From: an uncultured Nocardiopsis sp.
GTDB lineage: Bacteria; Actinomycetota; Actinomycetes; Streptosporangiales; Streptosporangiaceae
Assembly: GCA_937957845.1 (NCBI GenBank)
Contig: CALGOD010000287.1
Location: forward strand, 1 to 5,137
Direction: 5' to 3'
DNA: 5,137 nt
Positions 1-5,137 of the stretch are shown one piece after another (within the stretch, counting starts at the first letter, position 1; each line of letters begins with the position of its first letter). The translations under genes were made by a program, and so were the position numbers. The notes beneath the pieces were generated by a model that was given only the letters and a program-made list of their open reading frames with translations, was not told where the DNA came from and made no database searches.

Positions 1-995
1 GTGTGCCGGCGGAGCGGGCGCCGTGCTCGTAGCGCATCCTGGCTGGGTGCCGGTGAACGTGCCCGTAGAAGGACTCCTCACGGTTGTACACGAACCTGAC
101 CGGTCTGCCGGTACGCAGCGCCAGAAGACAGGCGTGGATCTGCATCGACAGGTCCTCACGGGCCCCGAAGGCCCCGCCCACACCGGCAAGGGTCAGCCGA
201 ACCTTGTCCTGCGGCAGACCCAGGGCGGGGGCGATCTGGCGTTGGTCGACGTGCAGCCTGCGTGGCCACGTACAGGTCGACCCCGCCGTCCTCGGCCGGT
301 ACGGCCATACCCGACTCCGGCCCCAGGAAGGCCTGGTCCTGCATGCCGACCTCGTACTCGGAGGAGACCACCACGTCGGCCTCGGCGCGCAGTCGTTCCA
401 GAACCCGCCGCTCGCGTTCCTGCGATCCGGCCACCTCGGAGAACGCACCGGTGCGGATGGGCTGGTAACGCAACCGGTTGCCGCGGGGATTGTGCTCGGG
501 GTTCTCCGGCAGCGTCCCCTCCGCGTGCACGCGAGGGCAGTCGGGGTCCAGCGCGGCCCTACGAGAGTCCACGACCGGCTCCAGCACCTCGTAGTCCACC
601 CGGATGCGCTCCATCGCCCGGCGGGCCGTCTCGGGATGGTCCGCGGCCACCACGGCCACCGGTTCCCCCTCGTAACGCACCTTGTCGAAGGCCAGCACCG
701 GCTGGTCCTGGTGCTCCAGGCCGTAACGTTTCTCGCCGGGCACGTCCTCGTGGGTGAGGACCGCGTGCACTCCGGGCACCTTCAGCGCCTCGGTGATGTC
801 GATGCCCAGGATCTCGGCGTGCGGGTGGGGGCTGCGCAGGGTGGCGCCCCACAGCATGTCCTCCATCCACATGTCCGAGGAGTAGGCGAACTCGCCGGTG
901 ACCTTCAACGTTCCGTCGGGACGTCGGGGACTGGCGCCCACCCCGTCCTCGGTGGTGCTGGCCAGGTCCGTCACGGTACGGATCGTCGCCGCCAT
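1..995 (-). pseudogene. pucD: Xanthine dehydrogenase molybdopterin-binding (D) subunit; frameshifted and cut by the left edge
   Basis: This is the large catalytic subunit of a xanthine dehydrogenase-type hydroxylase, which carries the molybdopterin cofactor and oxidises hypoxanthine/xanthine toward urate. The start is ATG at 995-993. An AGGAGGTGA ribosome binding site (1011-1003) lies 7 nt upstream, and the ATG shares one base with the deaminase stop (TGATG). Residues about 20-140 form the a/b hammerhead domain (DGTLKVTGEFAYSSDMW, VRYEGEPVAVVA). Residues 219-232 (QDQAFLGPESGMAV) begin the molybdopterin-binding region. After residue 246 (VDLYVATQ) the frame breaks near position 257. Read as given, the protein ends at a TGA at 158-156 (279 aa). 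In the shifted frame, clear family sequence continues without a stop to the edge: LHVDQRQIAPALGLPQDKVR, then the cofactor-contacting GGAFGARED (178-152) and RTGRPVRFVYNREESF. Full-length relatives have roughly 700-800 residues, so more than half lies outside the window. The family call is firm. Whether the gene is truly broken is open. The symbol follows Bacillus usage; E. coli-style naming would be xdhA. Confidence 0.88.
254..260 (-). other. Frameshift site in the molybdopterin-subunit gene
   Basis: On the minus strand the codons run ACG CAG, then a lone G at 257, then CTG CAC GTC GAC CAA. Relatives typically read T-Q-W-L-H-V-D-Q here, so a TGG codon appears reduced to G by loss of two bases. 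A one-base insertion would restore the frame equally well. Both flanks are clearly homologous to the family, and the downstream frame stays open for 85 codons to the window edge. I see no homopolymer run, slippery heptamer or downstream stem that would suggest programmed frameshifting. Confidence 0.8.
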
Positions 996-2377
996 CAGCG
1001 GCTCACCTCCTGCATCAGGGCTCGGTGCGCCGCACGACCGCGCGCGGCGGCCGTCTCGGGGGACAGGGTGCGCAACTCCCCCCGGTCGACGACGGTGTCG
1101 CCGCCGACCCAGAGCCGTTCCAGGGGCGGGACGGGACCGAAGACCGCCGCCACCACGGGATCGTCGATGACGTCGTAGCCGAACCCGTCCACCCGCCACA
1201 GGGCGATGTCGGCCAGCTTGCCGACCGTCAGGGAACCCAGCTCGCTCTCACGCCCCAGCACCCGGGCACCGCCCAGGGTCGCCATCTCCAGCGCCTGACG
1301 CGCGGACAGCGCCCGGGGCCCCTTACGGGCACGTGCCATCAGCAGCGCCTGGTGCATCTCACCGGCCAACGGGGTCAGCTCGCTGGAGGCCGGACCGTCC
1401 ACACCCAGCCCCATGGGAACACCCGCCTCCAACAGTTCGGGAACCCGACAGATACCCGCGCCCAGACGGGCGTTGGAGGTGGGACAATGCGCCACCCCGG
1501 TGCCCGTGGCCGCCAACCGTCCGATCGCCGCGTCCGACAGGTGCACCGCGTGCGCGAACCACACGTCCTCGCCCAACCAGCCGAGCTCTTCGGCGTACTC
1601 CACCGGAGTGCACCCGAACTCGTCCAGGCACTGTTCCTCCTCGTCGAGGGTCTCGGCCAGGTGGGTGTGCAGCCGCACCCCCTTGTCGCGGGCCAACGCC
1701 GCGGACTCCACCATCAACTCACGCGAGACCGAGAACGGAGAGCACGGGGCCACCGCCACCCGCGTCATCGAACCGAAGGAGGCGTCGTGGTGGGTGTCGA
1801 TGGCGGCCCCGGTCCCCGACAACGCCTGCTCCAGCGGCTCCACGCTGGTCGCCGGTGGCAGCCCGCCCTGGTCGCGCCCCCGGTCCATCGACCCACGGGC
1901 CAGGTCCAGGCGCACCCCCACCTCACGGGCGGCCTCCACCTCCGCGGCCACGATGTCGCCGCGCCCCGAGGGGTGGACGTAGTGGTGGTCGGAAGCGGTG
2001 GTGCACCCCGACAGGGCCAGGTGGGCCAACCCCGCCGAGGTCGTGCCCGAGACCACCTCGGCGTCCAACCGCCCCCAGATCTCGTAGGAACCCACCAACC
2101 ACTCGAAGAGCGTGCCGTCGGCGAACAACCCCTGCGTCGCCCACTGATAGAGGTGGTGGTGGGTGTTGACCAGGCCCGGGGTGACCAGGCGTCCGCGCCC
2201 GTCCACACGCTCGGCGCCCTCCGGGGCGGGAGCCGGGCCGGGCCCCACCGCCGCGATCCGACCCCCGCGCACCAGCACGTGCCCGTCGGCGTACTCGTCC
2301 CCGTCCACGGTGACCACGTGGGCGCCCTCGATGACGAAGTCGCCGCCGGCCGCGGACCCGATGTCGAATCCGCTCAT
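995..2377 (-). CDS. Amidohydrolase, 8-oxoguanine deaminase / guanine deaminase type
   Basis: This is a 460-residue metal-dependent deaminase of the amidohydrolase superfamily (the ATZ/TRZ/guanine deaminase group), predicted cytosolic. Expected metal and catalytic positions are all present: HxH at H73/H75 (VNTHHHLYQ), H239 and E242 in HTHLAET, H276 in AHAVHL, and D327 in GVDGPASSE. HCPTSNARLGAG (298-308) is a further conserved block. NTHHHLYQ, RGSMDRGRDQGGLPP and GVDGPASSE resemble proteins annotated as 8-oxoguanine deaminase, which release ammonia from 8-oxoguanine to give urate. Guanine deamination to xanthine is the main alternative, and the sequence alone does not settle it. I chose ATG 2377 because it overlaps the upstream stop by 4 bp (ATGA) and the homologous N-terminus begins there; an ATG 25 codons upstream lies wholly inside the previous gene. 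There is no strong Shine-Dalgarno before it, so it probably depends on coupling. The length is normal for the family. Its position between two subunit genes of one enzyme complex is notable. Confidence 0.88.
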   Translation of the reverse strand: MSGFDIGSAAGGDFVIEGAHVVTVDGDEYADGHVLVRGGRIAAVGPGPAPAPEGAERVDGRGRLVTPGLVNTHHHLYQWATQGLFADGTLFEWLVGSYEIWGRLDAEVVSGTTSAGLAHLALSGCTTASDHHYVHPSGRGDIVAAEVEAAREVGVRLDLARGSMDRGRDQGGLPPATSVEPLEQALSGTGAAIDTHHDASFGSMTRVAVAPCSPFSVSRELMVESAALARDKGVRLHTHLAETLDEEEQCLDEFGCTPVEYAEELGWLGEDVWFAHAVHLSDAAIGRLAATGTGVAHCPTSNARLGAGICRVPELLEAGVPMGLGVDGPASSELTPLAGEMHQALLMARARKGPRALSARQALEMATLGGARVLGRESELGSLTVGKLADIALWRVDGFGYDVIDDPVVAAVFGPVPPLERLWVGGDTVVDRGELRTLSPETAAARGRAAHRALMQEVSR

Positions 2378-2877
2378 GCCTCGCCCCCGCCCCTGCGCCC
2401 GGCGGCCAGGTGTACCGCCTCGATGATCTTCTCGTACCCGGTGCAACGGCACAGGTTGCCCGCCAACGCCTCACGGATCTCGGCGTCGTCGGGCGCGGGC
2501 AGACCCGCGCCCACCGTGCGCTCCAACAGGTCGTCGGTCTGCACCACCAGGCCCGGCGTGCAAAAACCGCACTGGACGGCCCCGGCCTCCACGAAGGCCT
2601 CCTGCACGGTGTTCAGCTCACGCTCGGCCCCCCTGCCCTTGGACAGGCCCTCCACGGTACGCACCCGACGCCCCTGCGCCTGCCCGGCGGCGATCATGCA
2701 CGAGCACGCCGTCACGCCGTCGAAGTAGACCGTGCACGATCCGCACTCGCCCTGTTCACAGGCGTTCTTGCTGCCGGGCAGACCCAGCCGCTCACGCAGC
2801 ACGTACAGCAGGCTCTCACCCGGCCACACGTTGTCGGCGGTCACGTCCTCGCCGTTGACGTTGAAACTCACGCGCAT
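2374..2877 (-). CDS. pucE: Xanthine dehydrogenase [2Fe-2S] iron-sulfur subunit
   Basis: This 167-residue small subunit carries two [2Fe-2S] clusters that pass electrons from the molybdenum centre to FAD. The N-terminal plant-ferredoxin-type fold holds C40, C45, C48 and C60 (NACEQGECGSC, then SCM). The C-terminal helical domain holds C103 and C106 (VQCGFCTPGL) plus C143 and C145 (NLCRCTGYEKI). All eight ligands are intact and the length is standard for the family. The ATG at 2877 lies inside the end of the FAD-subunit gene (10-bp overlap), with a GGAAGGA-type ribosome binding site about 9-10 nt upstream. The stop overlaps the deaminase start by 4 bp. The same protein type also serves CO dehydrogenases and aldehyde oxidoreductases, so the xanthine assignment comes from the neighbours. 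The symbol follows Bacillus pucE; other naming systems use xdhC or xdhA. Confidence 0.94.
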   Translation of the reverse strand: MRVSFNVNGEDVTADNVWPGESLLYVLRERLGLPGSKNACEQGECGSCTVYFDGVTACSCMIAAGQAQGRRVRTVEGLSKGRGAERELNTVQEAFVEAGAVQCGFCTPGLVVQTDDLLERTVGAGLPAPDDAEIREALAGNLCRCTGYEKIIEAVHLAAGRRGGGEA

Positions 2878-3737
2878 CGCATGACTTCCTTCCGATAGTC
2901 GGTGACCGACCAGCTCAGCGCGCGGCGCGCCATCACCGACAGCGCGTGCCTGCGGTACTCGGCGCTGCCCCGCTGGTCGTCGATGGGACGGGCCGCCGCG
3001 GCCACCAGCTCACCGAACCGGCGCACCACGGGTTCGGGGGGCGAACCGCCGCCCTCCCAGTCGAACTCCCCGGCCAGGAACTCCTCGGCGGCCTCCGCCC
3101 GCAACGGGGTGGGACCCGCCGAACCCAGACCCGTGCCCACGGTCCGGCGCTCGGAGTCCAGCGCCAACGAGAACGAGGTCACCGCGATGACCATCGCGTT
3201 GCGCGTACCGATCTTGGCGAACTGCTGGGGCCCCGACGGCTCGGGCAGCAACACGGCGGTGATCAGTTCGTCCTCGCGCCGGGCCGTCGTGCGCAAAGAC
3301 AGGTAGAACTCCCGGGCGGGCACCCTGCGCCTGCCCCGCACCGAGGCCAGTTCGATCACCGCGTCGGTGGCCAACAGCGGCGGGTGGCTCTCACCCGCGG
3401 GAGACGCGCCGCCCAGGTTGCCGCCCACGGTGCCCCGGTTGCGGATCTGGGGAGAGGCCACCGAGCGGGAGGCCTTGGCCAGGGCCGGCGCCCTGTCGGA
3501 CAGATGCTCGATGACCTTGGTGTAGGACACACCCGCGCCCAGGCGGGTACGGCCGTCCTCGGGGCCGAACTCGGCGAGCTCGGGAATCCGGGTCAGGTCG
3601 ATCAGGGCGGGCGGGCGCCTCCTGTCGAAGTTGAGCTCCACCATCACGTCGGTGCCGCCCATGATCGGTACTGCCTCGGGTAGGGCGCTCTTGGCCTCGA
3701 GTGCCTCCTCCAGCGTGGAGGGGCTCAGGAACTCCAT
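2868..3737 (-). CDS. pucC: Xanthine dehydrogenase FAD-binding subunit (subunit M)
   Basis: This 289-residue subunit binds FAD and hands electrons from the iron-sulfur clusters to the final acceptor (NAD+ in typical dehydrogenases). The N-terminal FAD-binding domain shows MGGTD (26-30) and the long flavin-binding segment QIRNRGTVGGNLGGASPAGE (97-116). The C-terminal CO-dehydrogenase-flavoprotein-like domain runs from about 170 to the end and contains PIDDQRGSAEYRRH (251-264). Many relatives have aspartate where this protein has E116, a mild substitution. I chose ATG 3737 because the family's conserved start (MEFLSPSTLEEAL) begins there and an AAGAGGA ribosome binding site (3749-3743) sits 5 nt upstream. 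The frame stays open to an ATG at 3986, but the extra 83 residues look like low-complexity leader DNA and would fill the promoter region. It is the first gene of the operon and overlaps the iron-sulfur gene by 10 bp. The symbol follows Bacillus pucC (xdhB in E. coli style). Confidence 0.93.
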   Translation of the reverse strand: MEFLSPSTLEEALEAKSALPEAVPIMGGTDVMVELNFDRRRPPALIDLTRIPELAEFGPEDGRTRLGAGVSYTKVIEHLSDRAPALAKASRSVASPQIRNRGTVGGNLGGASPAGESHPPLLATDAVIELASVRGRRRVPAREFYLSLRTTARREDELITAVLLPEPSGPQQFAKIGTRNAMVIAVTSFSLALDSERRTVGTGLGSAGPTPLRAEAAEEFLAGEFDWEGGGSPPEPVVRRFGELVAAAARPIDDQRGSAEYRRHALSVMARRALSWSVTDYRKEVMRCA

Positions 3738-3883
3738 GTCGGTCCTCTTGTCGCCACGTTCTCGCCGCCGCCCACTCGCGGCCGGCACGGTTCTTCGGTC
3801 ACGTCGTTCCCTGCTTACCGGGTGATCTGTGAAGTACACCACTGGAAGCGCGCTCCTCACCAGCAAGTGATGACATGAAGTGT

Positions 3884-3898
3884 CCGTTCGCCGAACGG
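3884..3898. promoter_or_regulatory. Candidate operator: perfect 15-bp palindrome CCGTTCGCCGAACGG
   Basis: Two 7-bp arms, CCGTTCG and CGAACGG, match perfectly around a single central C. It sits near the middle of the divergent intergenic region, 111 bp from the regulator start and 146 bp from the FAD-subunit start. It could be a dimeric regulator's binding site serving both promoters. GGTTAA at 3897-3902 overlaps its right edge and recalls the end of the Bacillus PucR box, but the rest of that consensus does not match. The symmetry is seen directly; the operator role is inferred. Confidence 0.4.
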
Positions 3899-3931
3899 TT
3901 AAGGTTGGGCGATTCCTACAAGTGGTGTCCT

Positions 3932-3948
3932 CCGACGGCCACCGTCGG
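3932..3948 (+). promoter_or_regulatory. Inverted repeat / possible leader hairpin upstream of the regulator gene
   Basis: CCGACGG (3932-3938) and CCGTCGG (3942-3948) are perfect 7-bp complements separated by CCA. The repeat could act as a DNA-level binding site or form a tight hairpin in the regulator's 5' leader, 61 bp before its ATG. There is no T-run after it, so it does not look like an intrinsic terminator. A 10-bp palindrome GGTGCGCACC (3970-3979) follows and could alternatively pair with CGCACC at 3957-3962. Confidence 0.3.
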
Positions 3949-4009
3949 TCGCGCCCCGCACCGGTCGCAGGTGCGCACCCGCCCACATCAGCGATGAAGA
4001 GGAACGTCC

Positions 4010-5137
4010 ATGCGCATCAGTGAGCTGCTCGCGATCAAGCGGCTGCATCTGAGATTCGTGACGGGGGCCGAGCACGCCGACCGCGTACTGCGCTGGGCCT
4101 ACCCCACCGACCTGCTCGAACCCGCCCGCTACCTGCGCGGCGGCGAGCTCATCCTCACCGGCATGATGTGGCACACCCGCCCCGAGGACTCCGAGACCTT
4201 CGTGTCCTCCATCGTCGGCGCCGGAGTGGTCGCCCTCGGCGCGGGAACCGCCCTGGGCGAGATCCCCCCGGACCTGATCGACGCCTGCCGCGCCCACGAT
4301 CTGCCCCTGATCGAGGTTCCCCCGGAGACCTCCTTCGGCGCGGTCACCGAGGAGGTGGTGGGCTCCCTGACACAGCGTCGCATCAGCACCATGACCGAGA
4401 CCCGCGACCGTCACCGCCGACTCATGGCCGAGGTCGCGGCGGGGGCCGAACTGCCGAGTGCCTTCGCCCAGGCGACCGGGAAGGACGCCTGGATCATCTC
4501 CTCCACCGGACGCCACGTCGCCGCCTCCGGCAAGGCCCTGCCCCAGGGCGAACGCGAGCGGCTCGCGGCCCAGGCCCTGACCGTCTCCTCCTTCCCGCAC
4601 ACCGTCCACCCGCCCGAGGAGGAGGGTCGTGCGCTCACCCTCATGCCGGTGCGCACCAAGGAATCCCACCCGTTGACCACCTGGTTGCTGGTCCGCGAGG
4701 GCGACCACACCACCTGGACCGAGGAGGAGCACGAGTCGGCCGCCGAACTGGTCTCCCTCGCCGTCATCGCCCGTAGCCGTGAGGAGGAGCGCGCGCTGGC
4801 CGACGCCCGACACCTGGAGGGACTTCCCCGACTGTTGGCGGCCCAGCGCTTCGACGAGGTCACCGAGCTCCTGCGCGGTACCGGTTCGGCCGGGGACGGC
4901 GGCCATGTGGTCGTCAGCGCGGTGATGCTGCCCCAACCCCGCACACCCGACCTGGTGCGGCGCGTGGTCACCGAACTGGTCCGTGACCACGGTGGAGTGG
5001 TGGTCACGGGCGAGGAGGACACTTTGGCCCTCGTCCCGGTGGACGGTGGGGAAGAAGACGCCCACGTCCACACCGAAAAGCTCCGGGCCGGGCTGCTCCA
5101 GCGCGCCCGGGTACTGGAGGAGGGACTGGTCGACCAC
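4010..5137 (+). CDS. pucR: PucR-family transcriptional regulator, 3' end beyond the window
   Basis: This is the likely regulator of the adjacent purine-catabolism operon. The frame is open for 376 codons from ATG 4010 to the window edge. AAGAGGA (3997-4003) lies 6 nt upstream, and the only upstream in-frame candidate, GTG at 3971, is closed by a TGA before 4010. Residues about 1-125 match the PucR N-terminal purine-catabolism domain: MRISELLAIKRLHLRFVTGA, then YLRGGELILTGMMW and AHDLPLIEVPPETSFGAVTEEV. Residues about 135-260 look like a GAF-like sensory middle region, and a CdaR-type GGDEF-like region starts near 265. The C-terminal PucR/CdaR helix-turn-helix expected in the family is not reached, because full-length members usually run to roughly 500-550 residues. 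I see no membrane segment or signal peptide, which fits a cytosolic DNA-binding protein. Divergent placement suggests it controls both promoters. Activator versus repressor action and the effector (an allantoin- or purine-type ligand) cannot be read from the sequence. Confidence 0.9.
   Translation, partial: MRISELLAIKRLHLRFVTGAEHADRVLRWAYPTDLLEPARYLRGGELILTGMMWHTRPEDSETFVSSIVGAGVVALGAGTALGEIPPDLIDACRAHDLPLIEVPPETSFGAVTEEVVGSLTQRRISTMTETRDRHRRLMAEVAAGAELPSAFAQATGKDAWIISSTGRHVAASGKALPQGERERLAAQALTVSSFPHTVHPPEEEGRALTLMPVRTKESHPLTTWLLVREGDHTTWTEEEHESAAELVSLAVIARSREEERALADARHLEGLPRLLAAQRFDEVTELLRGTGSAGDGGHVVVSAVMLPQPRTPDLVRRVVTELVRDHGGVVVTGEEDTLALVPVDGGEEDAHVHTEKLRAGLLQRARVLEEGLVDH

Larger units (their letters stand above)
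3738..4009. promoter_or_regulatory. Divergent intergenic control region between the xanthine dehydrogenase operon and the regulator gene
   Basis: This 272-bp gap must hold the promoters for the leftward operon and the rightward regulator gene. It is locally less GC-rich at about 3820-3925 than the flanking genes, as expected of promoter DNA. Both outgoing genes carry the same AAGAGGA ribosome binding site (3749-3743 on minus, 3997-4003 on plus). I could not identify a convincing -35/-10 pair on either strand. The region contains a perfect palindrome, two GC-rich inverted repeats on the regulator side, and a spaced inverted repeat (ACACCACT at 3836-3843, AGTGGTGT at 3921-3928). I see no additional small gene. 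Confidence 0.7.

Noticed and set aside
250..262. Programmed ribosomal frameshifting in the molybdenum-subunit gene
   Set aside because: There is no slippery run, stimulatory structure or Shine-Dalgarno-like element at the junction, and this enzyme family is not known to use recoding. A mutation or sequence error is simpler.
1025..2728. A 567-codon open frame on the plus strand across the deaminase and iron-sulfur genes
   Set aside because: It overlaps two strongly supported genes on the other strand, and its Arg/Gly/His/Gln-rich translation has no family features. It is a GC-bias shadow.
3932..3979. Intrinsic terminator upstream of the regulator gene
   Set aside because: The stems are followed by mixed GC-rich sequence rather than a T-run, and no gene ends nearby on the plus strand.
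3738..3986. N-terminal extension of the FAD subunit from an upstream ATG at 3986
   Set aside because: The extra residues do not resemble the family, would occupy the divergent promoter region, and a good ribosome binding site precedes the ATG at 3737, where homology begins.
3899..5137. A 412-codon open frame on the minus strand opposite the regulator gene
   Set aside because: It is antisense to a clear PucR-type protein. Its translation is Gly/Gln/Asp-rich with no recognisable domain, and high-GC codon bias commonly leaves antisense frames open.
1..5137. A novel defence, mobile or otherwise undescribed system
   Set aside because: Every substantial open frame with protein-like composition belongs to a known purine-catabolism family, and I found no transposase, array, long repeat or unfamiliar conserved gene.

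Overview
The window is GC-rich and dense with overlapping genes. Codon choice is strongly biased to G or C at third positions, as in a high-GC actinobacterium. The proteins look like those of Streptomyces/Nocardiopsis-type genomes, but the genus is inferred and cannot be fixed from this sequence alone.

Layout: a four-gene operon runs leftward on the minus strand from about 3737 to the left edge. In transcription order it encodes the FAD subunit of a xanthine dehydrogenase-type molybdenum hydroxylase (3737-2868), its [2Fe-2S] subunit (2877-2374), an amidohydrolase of the 8-oxoguanine/guanine deaminase type (2377-995), and the molybdopterin-binding subunit (995 to beyond position 1). Successive genes overlap by 10, 4 and 1 bp, so they are probably translationally coupled. 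A 272-bp intergenic region (3738-4009) with several inverted repeats separates the operon from a divergent gene on the plus strand. That gene (4010 to beyond 5137) encodes a PucR-type transcriptional regulator and is cut by the right edge before its C-terminal helix-turn-helix domain.

How they work together: the three hydroxylase subunits would form a trimeric-type xanthine dehydrogenase that oxidises hypoxanthine and xanthine to urate. Electrons would pass from the molybdenum centre through two [2Fe-2S] clusters to FAD. The deaminase would feed the same pathway, either from guanine to xanthine or from 8-oxoguanine directly to urate. The divergent PucR-type protein is the likely local regulator.

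The main irregularity is a frame break near position 257 in the molybdenum-subunit gene. The reading frame shifts just after residue 246 and the family sequence continues in another frame to the window edge. This is either a recent inactivating indel or a sequencing or assembly error. Apart from that, this is a recognisable purine-catabolism locus. I see no tRNA, rRNA, CRISPR array, insertion sequence or clearly novel system.
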